A stretch of DNA of 54,943 nt from B46-G9 sp964548365 (GCA_964548365.1 CAZJRD010000016.1:1-54943); one strand, 5' to 3'; shown: positions 41,178-50,941, counted from the stretch's first letter. The notes: generated by a model from the letters alone, not told the origin. Numbers and translations are program-made.

Positions 41178-42240
41178 TTTCCTTGCAAATCCATCCACCG
41201 CCCAGGACCCGCTCGCCTTCATAACAGACAAGGGCCTGACCGGGTGTAACGCCCCACTGCGGTTCATGGAACCGAAAATGGATCTTTCCATTGCCGGCGA
41301 TTCTAAGAATCCCCGGCGCTGCCAGGTGCCGATACCGGATCTGTGCCAGGAGTTCCTTTCCAGGGCTCGGTTCCCCCTCAATCCATCGAACATCCCGCGC
41401 AACAACATCCCTTGAATAGAGACATTCTTTCCGTGCCACCACTATCTCATTTGCACGCATCCGGATTTCTTTTACATAGAAAGGCCGTGAAGAAGCTATC
41501 CCCAGGCCCTTTCTCTGCCCGATGGTATATCGATGTGCACCCTGATGCTCTCCCAGGACCGTGCCCGTTTTGTCAACGATATGACCTTCTTCCCCACTAT
41601 TTTCTCTCTTTCTGGTTTCAATAAACTGCCGATAATCGCCTCCGGCCAGGAAGCAGATTTCCTGGCTCTCGGGAAGAGAGTGGCAGGGGATTTTTGCCTT
41701 CCGTGCCATGTCCCGCACCCATGATTTCTGTTTTTCGCCAAGGGGAAACAGGGTTATTTGAAGGTGGCGAGAGTCTATCCGGTGAAGAAAATAGGACTGG
41801 TCCTTGCCGGCGTCCCGGCCCCTGAGAAGTGATATCCGGCTGGGATTTTCCCTCCGTATCAGTCTCGCGTAGTGCCCGGTTGCCACAAACGGGATGTGCT
41901 GTTCTTTTGCGGCCCGCGAGAGATACTCAAATTTCATCACTTCATTACACAAGACGCACGGATTTGGTGTTAACCCGTTGAAATAGGCTTCCATGAAGGG
42001 GTGGAGCACCAGGTCTTCAAAAAAAGGCCTGACATCCATGAGCTGCAGGGGGATATCCAGAACTGCAGCGATGGCGCGCACCGACTTCGTTTTCTTCTCC
42101 TGGACTTCTTCGGGTCCGGGCAGGAGAAAATGGAGGGCATGGACCTCCCACCCCTCTTTCTTGAGGATGGAGGCCGTCATGGCGCTATCCACGCCTCCGC
42201 TCAACGCAACTACTACCTTTGAAGGCTCTCTTGATGTCAT
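41161..42240 (-). CDS. mnmA: tRNA-specific 2-thiouridylase MnmA
   Basis: This 359-residue PP-loop enzyme thiolates U34 of Lys, Glu and Gln tRNAs. It has the PP-loop VALSGGVDSAM, the catalytic Cys pair in NPCVLCNEVMKFEYL and SQEICFLAGGDYRQF, and a C-terminal beta-barrel. ATG 42240 (MTSREPSKVVVALSGG) is the family-like start; a longer open frame exists upstream. It sits between a NIL/ferredoxin gene and mtaB, so this is a tRNA sulfur-modification cluster. Confidence 0.95.
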   Translation of the reverse strand: MTSREPSKVVVALSGGVDSAMTASILKKEGWEVHALHFLLPGPEEVQEKKTKSVRAIAAVLDIPLQLMDVRPFFEDLVLHPFMEAYFNGLTPNPCVLCNEVMKFEYLSRAAKEQHIPFVATGHYARLIRRENPSRISLLRGRDAGKDQSYFLHRIDSRHLQITLFPLGEKQKSWVRDMARKAKIPCHSLPESQEICFLAGGDYRQFIETRKRENSGEEGHIVDKTGTVLGEHQGAHRYTIGQRKGLGIASSRPFYVKEIRMRANEIVVARKECLYSRDVVARDVRWIEGEPSPGKELLAQIRYRHLAAPGILRIAGNGKIHFRFHEPQWGVTPGQALVCYEGERVLGGGWICKENEKDI

Positions 42241-42317
42241 CTGTCCATGATTGAAAACGAGGAAAAAGTGATGTGTGAGCCTCGAAAGGCCCGTTCGAGA
42301 GAGAAATAAACCTCCGG

Positions 42318-42743
42318 TCAGGAGAGGAGCGCCTTGTTCAGTCTCACTTCCATCGCGCGCGCAGGACACGTGGAAACGCACCATTCGCACCCACTGCATT
42401 TTTCCTTATCAAACAAGACATGCATGTCAGGCCTGCTGACGAAAAGGGCGCCGGTGGGGCAGACTGCGGTGCAGGCACCGCAGTGAAAACATTTTTCTTC
42501 GTCTCGCTTAATGTCCTGAGCAAGGCTTTCCACCCTGATCCCAAGTTCCTTTAAATACCTGACCCCTCTCTGGAAATTTTTCCGATGCCCGCTCAGTTCC
42601 AGGACCATCAGACCCTCTTTTCTTGGATAGATGGTCGCTTGCAGGATATTAAAGGACAAATCAAACTTCCGCACAAGATTGACCGCAATAGGCTCGCGGG
42701 CGATCTGCTTTGGAAATCTCAAGGAAAGTATTTTTGAATACAT
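42318..42743 (-). CDS. NIL-domain ferredoxin
   Basis: This 141-residue protein has an N-terminal NIL domain (residues about 1-70, PKQIAREPIAVNLVRKFDLSFNILQATIYP) and two [4Fe-4S] clusters (CFHCGACTAVCPTGA and CSGCEWCVSTCPARA). NIL-ferredoxins are known beside DUF39 proteins in homocysteine and sulfur metabolism of anaerobes. Its place upstream of mnmA and mtaB suggests supplying electrons or sulfur for tRNA thiolation, but that is inference. GAGAGGTAGGCT precedes the ATG. Confidence 0.85.
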   Translation of the reverse strand: MYSKILSLRFPKQIAREPIAVNLVRKFDLSFNILQATIYPRKEGLMVLELSGHRKNFQRGVRYLKELGIRVESLAQDIKRDEEKCFHCGACTAVCPTGALFVSRPDMHVLFDKEKCSGCEWCVSTCPARAMEVRLNKALLS

Positions 42744-42827
42744 AGCCTACCTCTCGCATAATTTAAGCTCGCAAACGGAGACAATTCCGAGGTAAAAAGA
42801 TATGTTTGTCCAACAAGTCAAAAATGT

Positions 42828-43012
42828 CAAATGTCAAAGCCCAAATTTCAAATGAATGCCAAATGACAAATAGCAAAGAATTCGTTGTCCCAGATGTTAA
42901 ACACGAGATCTTCCGGCAGAGCTAAGCCAAGAAGAGGATCTAACGGTATAATTCTCTTGAATTATGAAATTGGGATTTTGGATTTCATTTAGCATTTGGA
43001 TTTTGTCATTTG
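42828..43012. repeat. AT-rich imperfect inverted-repeat element (~185 bp)
   Basis: The 348-base gap between the NIL-ferredoxin and aminotransferase genes holds imperfect inverted arms (42828-42883 and 42959-43012), roughly 70% complementary. They are built from CAAATGTCAAA, CCAAATTTC and AAATGACAAA strings. The spacer contains no gene. A similar AAATGACAAATGTCAA string occurs at 30157-30172. The rest of the gap is low-complexity and includes CCCTATACCC near 43075. Confidence 0.6.
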
Positions 43013-43091
43013 AGCTTCTCAGGGTATCTTGGCTATCAATCGAATACAAACCCTTGTGCCCTGAACCCTTTGCCCTATACCCTACGCCTCC

Positions 43092-44273
43092 CTAACGGTA
43101 CTTATCCATCACCCTTTTGAACCCGGGGAGGGATTTTTCTATGACCTTGTCTTCGACGCAGTAGGCAATTCTGATGTGGGCCGGCCCTCCGAAGCCGCTC
43201 CCCGGCACGGTCAGGATATTCTCCTCCTGCAGGGCCCGCACGAATGCGGCATCATCTTCTATGGGGGTGCAGGGGAACAGATAAAATGCCCCTTGCGGTT
43301 TTTCAAAGTCATAGCCGGCGGACTCCAACCCTTCACAAAAGATGTCTCTCCTCCTTTGATAAATGGAGATATCCACGCTGTCTTCCAAGAGGTGACGCAC
43401 GGTCCGCTGCATCAAGGCGGGAGCATTCACATACCCCAGGATCCTATTGCACAGCACCATACCGCCCAGGATTTCCTTCTTCTCTGAGATTTCCGGGTTT
43501 GCCGCCGCATACCCGATTCGTTCTCCCGGGAGGGACAGGTCCTTGGAAAATGAGGTCACCACGAAACTCTCCCGGTACGCATCAAACACACTGGGGACCG
43601 AAATGTTGTCGTAGACAATCTTCCGGTATGGTTCATCCGAAATGAGGTAAATGGGTTCGCCAAACTTGGCACTGTAGTGGGTAAGGATTTCAGCCAAACC
43701 CTCCAGTTCCTCTGCCGTATAAATACGTCCCGTGGGATTATTGGGGGAATTGATTAAAACCGCCCTGGTTTTCTCCGAAACAGCCTCTGATATGGCTTCC
43801 AGATTCAGAGAAAAATCGGGATGGGAAGCAACCACCTTGGGAACACCCTGATGATTGTCCAGATAAAAATTGTATTCCACAAAATAGGGACTTGGGATGA
43901 CCACCTCTTCCTGAGGGTTGAGGATGGTCTTCAGAATAACATTGAGACCGCCCCCCGCGCCCACGGTCATGACAATCTCGCCTGCGCTGAACCGGGCCTT
44001 ATTGAACGTGTTGAGATAATCGGCCACGGCTTGCCTTGTTTCAACAAACCCTGCATTCGGCATGTAGGCATGGGTATGCGGCGTGGTGTCCTTCAGCAGG
44101 TCGGCAAGGATCTCTCCCACCCTCGAAGGGGGCTCAAGGTCTGGATTTCCCAGGCTGAAATCGAACACGTTTTCAGCCCCGAATTTTGCCTTTCGCTCAA
44201 TACCCTCCTCAAACATCTTCCGGATCCATGATGAGCGCTCCATAGACGCTCGAATTTTTTCAGAAGCTGACAT
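43092..44273 (-). CDS. class I aminotransferase (aspartate aminotransferase-like)
   Basis: This 393-residue fold-type I PLP enzyme has SLGNPDLEPPSRV, the NSPNNPTGRIYTAEEL segment, the PLP-lysine motif TSFSKDLSLPGERIGYA and the C-terminal Arg motif GGPAHIRIAYCV. The amino-acid preference cannot be assigned; aspartate or a broad-range 2-oxo acid partner is likely. It is divergent from the PPi-type PFK gene that follows on the other strand. Confidence 0.9.
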   Translation of the reverse strand: MSASEKIRASMERSSWIRKMFEEGIERKAKFGAENVFDFSLGNPDLEPPSRVGEILADLLKDTTPHTHAYMPNAGFVETRQAVADYLNTFNKARFSAGEIVMTVGAGGGLNVILKTILNPQEEVVIPSPYFVEYNFYLDNHQGVPKVVASHPDFSLNLEAISEAVSEKTRAVLINSPNNPTGRIYTAEELEGLAEILTHYSAKFGEPIYLISDEPYRKIVYDNISVPSVFDAYRESFVVTSFSKDLSLPGERIGYAAANPEISEKKEILGGMVLCNRILGYVNAPALMQRTVRHLLEDSVDISIYQRRRDIFCEGLESAGYDFEKPQGAFYLFPCTPIEDDAAFVRALQEENILTVPGSGFGGPAHIRIAYCVEDKVIEKSLPGFKRVMDKYR

Positions 44274-44378
44274 CGCTTATCCTCCCTTTTTCCTTTTGAC
44301 TATAAGCTTCCTTTTTTTGACCGGCCTTGTCAACAGAAAAGGAAAATACCACAGGTGCCAAGCCCAATCAGAATCACC

Positions 44379-44408
44379 TTGACAGGGCTTGCTCCTATCC
44401 CCTATTTT
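44379..44408 (+). promoter_or_regulatory. candidate promoter of the phosphofructokinase gene
   Basis: TTGACA (44379-44384, perfect) and TATTTT (44403-44408) with an 18-base spacer lie 48 bases upstream of the ATG. They would drive the pfk transcript, possibly reading through to ispG. Confidence 0.45.
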
Positions 44409-44455
44409 TAGCGTATCATCTCACTTTACGTTCGATGAAAAATGGAGAGATAATC

Positions 44456-45628
44456 ATGGAGAAAGCTTCCAATGCGTCGACCATAGCTATCCTGACCGGA
44501 GGCGGTGACGTCCCCGGGTTGAACCCCTGCATCAAGGCTCTGGTTTACAGGGCCGCAAGTGAAGGTCTCAGGGTGGTAGGCATAAGGCGCGGCTGGGCAG
44601 GAATACTGGAATATAATCCGGAGGATCCTGACGCCTCCGAAAGGTGTATTCAGGTCCTAGATCCGCCCCATGTCCGGACAATCGACCGCACGGGAGGGAC
44701 CTATCTTCATACATCACGGACCAATCCCAGTGCGGTGAAAAAGAAGGATGTTCCGCCATTGCTCCAGAAAGCCTTTGGGCCGGATGATGAGGTCAAGGAT
44801 TTTACCGGCAGGGTGATTGACAATCTGGAATCCCTTCAAATTGGCGCCATTATCCCTATTGGAGGGGATGACACCCTCAGCTTTGCCGAGAGAATCCACC
44901 GGGAGGGCTTCCCGGTCATTGCCATCCCGAAAACCATGGACAATGACGTCTTTGGAACGGACTACTGCATAGGATTTTCGACCGCCGTCACCAGGGGTGT
45001 CAGCTTTATCCATGCCCTCCGGACCTGCACCGGATCGCATGAAAGAATAGCTATCATAGAACTCTTCGGTCGCTACTGTGGAGAAACCTCCCTCATATCC
45101 GCCTACCTGGCAGGGGTGGATCGGGCCATCATCTCGGAGGTACCATTTGACCCCCGGAAACTCGCTGATTTGATCATGCAGGACAAAAAGGCAAACCCAA
45201 AGAATTACGCCATGATAACCATTTCAGAAGGAGCGAAAATGGCAGGCGGGAACATGATCGTGAGCGGGGAATCAGATGCCTACGGCCATAAACGCCTCGG
45301 GGGTATTGGGGAGCAGACCGGTGCCATCCTGAAAGAACTCACAGGTCAGGATATCCTCAACCAACGGCTCTCTTACCTGATGAGAAGCGGCGCCCCAGAT
45401 TCACTGGATCTCATGGTAGCAGTCAATTTTGCCAACATCGCTATCGATCTCTTTCTCAAAGGGACTTTTGGCCGGTTGGTGTCGCTCAGCAGCGGGATCT
45501 ATACAGACATCCCCCTGAGCACAATCACCGCGGGACAGAAAAGGGTCGATGTCAGAGAACTTTATGACGTGGAAGCCTACCGGCCGAAGGTGCGGCATGC
45601 CGGAGGGAAACCCATGTTTCTTTACTAG
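44456..45628 (+). CDS. phosphofructokinase, likely PPi-dependent
   Basis: This 390-residue PFK-family enzyme phosphorylates fructose 6-phosphate. Residues that decide the phosphoryl donor favour pyrophosphate: GGDDT (Asp139, where ATP enzymes have Gly in GGDGS) and PKTMDND (Lys159, where ATP enzymes have Gly in PGTIDND). The catalytic Asp162 and the sugar-binding segments HERIAIIELFGRYCG and EGAKM are present. With PPi the step is reversible and saves ATP. ATG 44456 has GGAG 9 bases upstream. Confidence 0.88.
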   Translation: MEKASNASTIAILTGGGDVPGLNPCIKALVYRAASEGLRVVGIRRGWAGILEYNPEDPDASERCIQVLDPPHVRTIDRTGGTYLHTSRTNPSAVKKKDVPPLLQKAFGPDDEVKDFTGRVIDNLESLQIGAIIPIGGDDTLSFAERIHREGFPVIAIPKTMDNDVFGTDYCIGFSTAVTRGVSFIHALRTCTGSHERIAIIELFGRYCGETSLISAYLAGVDRAIISEVPFDPRKLADLIMQDKKANPKNYAMITISEGAKMAGGNMIVSGESDAYGHKRLGGIGEQTGAILKELTGQDILNQRLSYLMRSGAPDSLDLMVAVNFANIAIDLFLKGTFGRLVSLSSGIYTDIPLSTITAGQKRVDVRELYDVEAYRPKVRHAGGKPMFLY

Positions 45629-45729
45629 GCGCAGACCACCCTCAACACTCTTGCCCGAGCCGGGCTGCTTGCAGAAAAAAATGAATCAAGACAGGCCGGC
45701 CTTTTTGTTTGAAAAGAATGGAGAAACCA

Positions 45730-46875
45730 ATGAAAAGGAAAAAAACACGCCAGATATTGGTGGGGAATGTGGCAATCGGCGGAGGCGCGCCTGTCTCGGT
45801 GCAATCCATGACAAACACCGATACCCGGGACGTGGCATCAACCGTGGCCCAGATCAACCATCTCCAAAAGGCAGGGTGCGAGATTGTAAGGCTTGCCGTT
45901 CCTGATGAGGAGGCCGCGGAGAGTTTCAGGAAGATTAAGAAACAGGTAAACATCCCTCTTATCGCCGACATCCACTTCGATCACCACCTCGCCATCGCAG
46001 CACTCAGAGCAGGTGCGGACGGGCTGCGAATCAATCCCGGAAACATCGGCTCACAGAAGGCAGTGGCAGAAGTGGTCCGGGAAGCACAAGAAATGCGTGT
46101 TCCCATCAGGGTAGGAGTAAATGCGGGCTCACTCCACCGGGATATCCTCGCGAAATACGGGCACCCCACTCCGGAAGCCATGGTGGAAAGCGGCTTGAGA
46201 CACGTCGAGTTCCTGGAAAATCTTGGTTTCCATCAAATAAAAATCTCCCTCAAGTCCTCCAACGTGCAGACGACCATTCGCGCTTATGAACTCCTGAGTG
46301 CCCAGGTGGATTACCCCCTCCACCTGGGAGTCACCGAGGCGGGCACGCTCATTTCAGGAACCGTCAAGAATGCCGTTGCCATTGGTTCCCTCCTTGGAAG
46401 GGGTATCGGAGACACCTTCCGCGTTTCCCTCACCCGGGATCCTGTGGAGGAAGTCAAGGTGGCCTGGGAGATACTCCGGGCACTGGATCTTCGGGCCCGA
46501 GGTCCGGAGATCATTTCTTGCCCCACATGCGGACGCTGTGAAATAGATCTTTTCGGTCTGGTGGAACGTGTTGAAAAGGCGCTGGAAGATATCACCGCGT
46601 CACCCAAAGTGGCTATCATGGGATGTGTCGTAAACGGTCCCGGCGAGGCCCGTGAAGCGGATATCGGTGTTGCCGGCGGGAGGGGCCAGGGTATCCTGTT
46701 CAGGAAGGGGGAGCTGGTCCGAAAGATCCCTGAGTCTGATCTTGCCGACGTGCTGATCAGAGAAGTCCGAAAAATGGCTGAGCAAAAAATATTGCCTTCC
46801 GGCCCGCACTTCGATAGAAGAAGAATTTCAATTGTGGAAACCTGCGACATCTCGCTCGAGAAAGAAAAGGAGTAA
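45730..46875 (+). CDS. ispG: 4-hydroxy-3-methylbut-2-enyl diphosphate synthase
   Basis: This 381-residue [4Fe-4S] enzyme acts in the non-mevalonate isoprenoid pathway. The TIM barrel begins VSVQSMTNTDTRDV and has ADIHFDHHLAI and GLRINPGNIG. The C-terminal domain carries the three cluster Cys in SCPTCGRCE and the GCVVNGPGEAREADIG motif, with ISVCET-like ending VETCD. ATG 45730 is chosen because GGAG lies 7 bases upstream. It is the short bacterial form without the plant-type insert. It is followed by proS after 8 bases. Confidence 0.96.
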   Translation: MKRKKTRQILVGNVAIGGGAPVSVQSMTNTDTRDVASTVAQINHLQKAGCEIVRLAVPDEEAAESFRKIKKQVNIPLIADIHFDHHLAIAALRAGADGLRINPGNIGSQKAVAEVVREAQEMRVPIRVGVNAGSLHRDILAKYGHPTPEAMVESGLRHVEFLENLGFHQIKISLKSSNVQTTIRAYELLSAQVDYPLHLGVTEAGTLISGTVKNAVAIGSLLGRGIGDTFRVSLTRDPVEEVKVAWEILRALDLRARGPEIISCPTCGRCEIDLFGLVERVEKALEDITASPKVAIMGCVVNGPGEAREADIGVAGGRGQGILFRKGELVRKIPESDLADVLIREVRKMAEQKILPSGPHFDRRRISIVETCDISLEKEKE

Positions 46876-46883
46876 AACAAAAC

Positions 46884-48614
46884 ATGCGGTATTCAACCTA
46901 TTTTATTCCCACCCACCGGGAAATCCCCGCTGACGCTGAAGTCGTCAGCCATCAACTCATGCTCAAGGCAGGCTTGATCAGAAAATTGACTTCCGGCATC
47001 TATACCTACCTCCCGGCGGGCTTGAGATCCATAAAAAGGGTGGAACAAATTATCCGGGAGGAGATGAACCGGGCAGGTGCCATTGAGGTGCTGATGCCGG
47101 CCGTACAGCCTGCAGAGCTTTGGCAGGAAAGTGGGCGATGGGATTACTACGGCAGGGAACTCTTGCGCTTCAGGGACCGGCACAACAGAGACGCCTGTTT
47201 TGGACCCACGCACGAAGAAGTTATTACCGATCTGGTACGGGATGAGGTCCAATCGTATAAGCAGCTCCCCCTGAACTTCTACCAGATCCAGACCAAGTTT
47301 CGTGATGAAATACGTCCCCGTTTCGGCATTATGCGCGGCCGGGAGTTCATCATGAAGGATGCTTACAGTTTCGATGTGGATGAAGAGGGGGCTGGTAAAA
47401 GCTACGACTGCATGTATGAGGCCTACAACAGGATATTTGAGCGCTGCGGGCTCAGGTTCAAGGCTGTTGAAGCAGATTCCGGAGCCATTGGAGGGAGCTA
47501 TTCCCACGAATTCATGGTGCTTGCTGAAAGCGGAGAGGATCTGATCGCAAGTTGCCTCAAGTGCAGCTATGCGGCCAATCTTGAGAAGGCGGAAATAAGG
47601 CCCCCGGCAAGTGAAACATCCAGCCAAGAAGTCGACCTGCAGGAAATGGAAGAAGTGCATACCCCCGATATCAAAACCATAGATGATCTGGCGTCCTTTC
47701 TTTCCGTCTCAGCTGCGAACCTCCTGAAAACATTGATCTATCGCGTGGACGATGGAGAAATTGTGGCAGCCCTCATTCGGGGTGACCATGAATTGAACGA
47801 GGCGAAATTCCGAAATCTTCTGGGCGCTGAAACCCTGGAAATGGCGGACCCGGAGACAGTCCACCAGACAACAGGTGCACCTACAGGATTTGCAGGCCCA
47901 GTAGATCTCAAGGTTCGTATGGTGGCTGACCAGGCCCTGAAGGAGATGAAGAACTTCTTTACCGGCGCAAACCGGGAGGATTTTCACCTCAGGAATGTCA
48001 ATCTCGGCCGCGATTTTCAAGTGGAACAATTCGGGGATATTCGAATCATCACCTCAGGGGATCCCTGCCCCAGGTGCGGAGCCTCCATCGAATTCAAACG
48101 CGGCATCGAGGTGGGGCACATCTTCAAACTGGGCATCAAGTATTCCAAGGCCATGAACGCGGTGTTCCTTGATGAACAAGGACGGAAGGAATTCATGGTG
48201 ATGGGATGCTACGGAATTGGCGTCGGGAGAACCGTGGCCGCCGCCATTGAACAAAACCATGATGATGACGGCATCATTTTTCCCGTTCAAATAGCACCCT
48301 TTGAAGTCATCATCCTCCCCCTCCAGATGCATGAATCAACGGTTACCGATACGGCCGAGCGGATTTACGGCTCTCTGCGTGACAACGGCATAGACGTTTT
48401 ACTGGATGACAGAAACGAACGTGCAGGGGTAAAGTTTATGGACGCAGACCTCCTCGGTATTCCCCTCCGGGTCACTGTTGGATCCCGCGGGGTAATAAAC
48501 GGGGAGGTCGAAGTCAAAATGAGGACCGAAAAAACACCCAGACCGGTCTCAATCCAAGATGCCTCGGACTTTATCATGAAACAGGTACGTCTGCTTTATG
48601 ATTCGACTCAATGA
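46884..48614 (+). CDS. proS: prolyl-tRNA synthetase (bacterial type)
   Basis: This 576-residue class II synthetase has motif 1 (IRKLTSGIYTYLPAGLRSI), motif 2 (FYQIQTKFRDEIRPRFGIMRGREFIMKDAYSF) and motif 3 (CYGIGVGRTVAAAIEQ). The central editing domain (about 230-390) removes mischarged Ala. The C-terminal anticodon-binding domain (about 470-576) ends DFIMKQVR. The length is typical. It overlaps relA/spoT by 17 bases. Confidence 0.97.
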   Translation: MRYSTYFIPTHREIPADAEVVSHQLMLKAGLIRKLTSGIYTYLPAGLRSIKRVEQIIREEMNRAGAIEVLMPAVQPAELWQESGRWDYYGRELLRFRDRHNRDACFGPTHEEVITDLVRDEVQSYKQLPLNFYQIQTKFRDEIRPRFGIMRGREFIMKDAYSFDVDEEGAGKSYDCMYEAYNRIFERCGLRFKAVEADSGAIGGSYSHEFMVLAESGEDLIASCLKCSYAANLEKAEIRPPASETSSQEVDLQEMEEVHTPDIKTIDDLASFLSVSAANLLKTLIYRVDDGEIVAALIRGDHELNEAKFRNLLGAETLEMADPETVHQTTGAPTGFAGPVDLKVRMVADQALKEMKNFFTGANREDFHLRNVNLGRDFQVEQFGDIRIITSGDPCPRCGASIEFKRGIEVGHIFKLGIKYSKAMNAVFLDEQGRKEFMVMGCYGIGVGRTVAAAIEQNHDDDGIIFPVQIAPFEVIILPLQMHESTVTDTAERIYGSLRDNGIDVLLDDRNERAGVKFMDADLLGIPLRVTVGSRGVINGEVEVKMRTEKTPRPVSIQDASDFIMKQVRLLYDSTQ

Positions 48615-50739
48615 TATTACGTCCCAGATTCTGAGCTACCACCCCAAGGCGGATATCACCCTGGTGGAAAAGGCTTATGTCTATTCCGCAAAGGTCCACC
48701 AGGGTCAGATCCGGCTTTCCGGGGAACCCTATCTTTCCCATCCCCTGGAAGTTGCTTACATCCTTGCCCAGATGAAAATGGACACCGTCTGTATCGCCGC
48801 CGGACTCCTCCACGATACGATTGAAGACACCGAAGCGCAACTCTCCGACATTGTGCGGATCTTCGGGCAGGAAACCGCTGGTATCGTGGATGGGGTCACC
48901 AAGATCAGCAAAATACAATTTTCCAGCCGGAAACAGCGCCAGGCGGAAAACATTCGCAAGATGATACTTGCCATGTCCAATGACATCCGGGTCATCCTGG
49001 TAAAACTCGCCGACCGGCTCCACAATATGAGAACACTCGGGCATCAACCGGAACCAAAACAGCGTATGATTGCGCGCGAAACCCTGGACATTTACGCTCC
49101 CCTAGCCGGAAGGATGGGCATTTACTGGTTGAAGTCAAGCCTTGAAGATCTCTGTCTTTACTACACGGAAACGGAAACGTACCAAAAAATAAAGACCGAG
49201 ATCGCCCAGCGAAAAGGGGCACAGGAAAAATTCATACAGGAGGTTCGGGAACTCCTCGCCAGGAAACTGGAAGAAATGGGGATCAAGGCTACGGTAGAGG
49301 GACGGCACAAGCATTTTTACAGCATTTACAAGAAGATGATGACACAGCATCTCACCGTCAACCAGGTTTACGATATCATGGCCTTCAGAGTCATCGTTGA
49401 TACCATCAAGGAATGCTACGAGATCCTCGGGCACATCCACAGCATGTGGAAACCGGTCCCCGGCCGTTTCAAGGACTATATCTCGGTGCCCAAAGAAAAT
49501 ATGTATCAATCCCTGCACACAACCATGATCGGCCCGCTGGGGCAACGGATGGAAGTACAGATACGCACCTGGGACATGCACAGGATCGCGGAGGACGGGA
49601 TTGCAGCGCACTGGAAATACAAGGAAGGTCTGGGAGCGAAACAAGCAGACGAAAAACAGTTCGCGTGGCTGCGGCAGCTCCTTGAATGGCAGAAAAGCCT
49701 GAGTGATCCTTTGGAATTTCTGGAATCCGTAAGAATGGATCTCTTCCCCCATGAGGTCTACGTCTTCACCCCCAACGGCGAAGTAAAGGAATTCCCAAAA
49801 GGTGCGACCCCGGTTGATTTTGCGTACAGCATCCATTCTGAAGTGGGGAACAAATGCATGGGCGCAAAGGTGAACGGAAAGATGGTACCGTTGCGGTATG
49901 AGCTGAAAAATGGTGACATTATTGAGATCATTACCTCTTCAAGACACCACCCAAGCAAAGATTGGCTCGAATTCGTAAAGACACCCAAGGCCCGCAACAA
50001 GATTCGGCACTGGATCAAGAGCCAGGAACAGGATGAAAGCATCGCCCTTGGCAAGAACATTCTGGAAAGGCTCCTGGAACAGGAACACATTGCCTTCCAA
50101 AGTATCCTCAAAAGCGACCAAGTTACCTCAGTGGCGAAAGACCTCTCATTTCATTCGATAGAAGACCTCCTTGCCGGGATAGGTTTCGGGAAAGTCTCTC
50201 CCAAACAGGTGGTGGGCCGGCTGAGGCCCAAGCTTGGTTTAAAGGATGAAAAGGCCCCCGGCTTGGTCGGAAAAATGGTACACCGAATCAAGCACCGAAA
50301 GACGGGGAAGGGAATCAAGGTGAAGGGAATCAGCGATATGCTCATACGATTTGCCAATTGCTGTCATCCCTTGCCCGGAGAGGAGGTGGTCGGTTTCATC
50401 ACGAGGGGGCGAGGCGTGACCATCCATACGAAGGATTGCCCGCATGTCCTCAAAGCCAATAAAGACCGGCTGGTGGATGTGGCATGGGAGGCCGATGAAA
50501 ATGAATCATACCAAGCGGAACTAAAGGTAACCAGCCTCGATAAGAAAGGGACTCTTGCAGATATAACGGGAACCCTGGCACAGAAAGACGCCAACATCAT
50601 TCATGCGGAGATAAAGACCACGGTGGACGCGAAAGGAGTCCTTTACTTCACCATCGAGGTAGCCGATTACAAGCAACTGCAGGAAATAATGGGGGCCATA
50701 AAAAGGATCAAGCATGTTATTATGGTGGAACGGGTGTAA
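48598..50739 (+). CDS. bifunctional (p)ppGpp synthetase/hydrolase
   Basis: This 713-residue stringent-response enzyme has an intact HD hydrolase (GEPYLSHPLEVAYIL, GLLHDTIEDTE), so it can degrade as well as make (p)ppGpp. A synthetase domain (VNQVYDIMAFRVIVDTI, RFKDYISVPKENMYQSLHTT), a TGS domain (VYVFTPNGEVKEFPKGATPVDFAY) and a C-terminal ACT domain follow. It is therefore Rel/SpoT-type. ATG 48598 overlaps the proS stop. A terminator-like hairpin lies beyond rpmB. Confidence 0.95.
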   Translation: MIRLNDITSQILSYHPKADITLVEKAYVYSAKVHQGQIRLSGEPYLSHPLEVAYILAQMKMDTVCIAAGLLHDTIEDTEAQLSDIVRIFGQETAGIVDGVTKISKIQFSSRKQRQAENIRKMILAMSNDIRVILVKLADRLHNMRTLGHQPEPKQRMIARETLDIYAPLAGRMGIYWLKSSLEDLCLYYTETETYQKIKTEIAQRKGAQEKFIQEVRELLARKLEEMGIKATVEGRHKHFYSIYKKMMTQHLTVNQVYDIMAFRVIVDTIKECYEILGHIHSMWKPVPGRFKDYISVPKENMYQSLHTTMIGPLGQRMEVQIRTWDMHRIAEDGIAAHWKYKEGLGAKQADEKQFAWLRQLLEWQKSLSDPLEFLESVRMDLFPHEVYVFTPNGEVKEFPKGATPVDFAYSIHSEVGNKCMGAKVNGKMVPLRYELKNGDIIEIITSSRHHPSKDWLEFVKTPKARNKIRHWIKSQEQDESIALGKNILERLLEQEHIAFQSILKSDQVTSVAKDLSFHSIEDLLAGIGFGKVSPKQVVGRLRPKLGLKDEKAPGLVGKMVHRIKHRKTGKGIKVKGISDMLIRFANCCHPLPGEEVVGFITRGRGVTIHTKDCPHVLKANKDRLVDVAWEADENESYQAELKVTSLDKKGTLADITGTLAQKDANIIHAEIKTTVDAKGVLYFTIEVADYKQLQEIMGAIKRIKHVIMVERV

Positions 50740-50752
50740 CAGGAAAAACGAG

Positions 50753-50941
50753 CTATGGTTTCACGACCCGGCCTGACTTGATGCAGCTCGTGCACACCCT
50801 GATCTTCTTTGTTCGCCCGTTCTGAACACAGCGCACCTTTTGAAGGTTGGGATGCCATCGAGTTTTGGATTTATTATGGGCATGACTGACATTGTAGCCA
50901 ACGGTCGGTCCTTTTCCGCAGATCTCACATACTCTTGACAT
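50753..50941 (-). CDS. rpmB: 50S ribosomal protein L28
   Basis: This 62-residue L28 has SRVCEICGKGPTVGYNVSHAHNKSKTR at the N-terminus and VCTSCIKSGRV at the C-terminus. The two CxxC pairs mark the zinc-binding (C+) form. AAGGAG precedes the ATG. It is transcribed against the flanking relA/spoT and mpl genes. A GC hairpin lies in its leader (50969-50986). Confidence 0.95.
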   Translation of the reverse strand: MSRVCEICGKGPTVGYNVSHAHNKSKTRWHPNLQKVRCVQNGRTKKIRVCTSCIKSGRVVKP

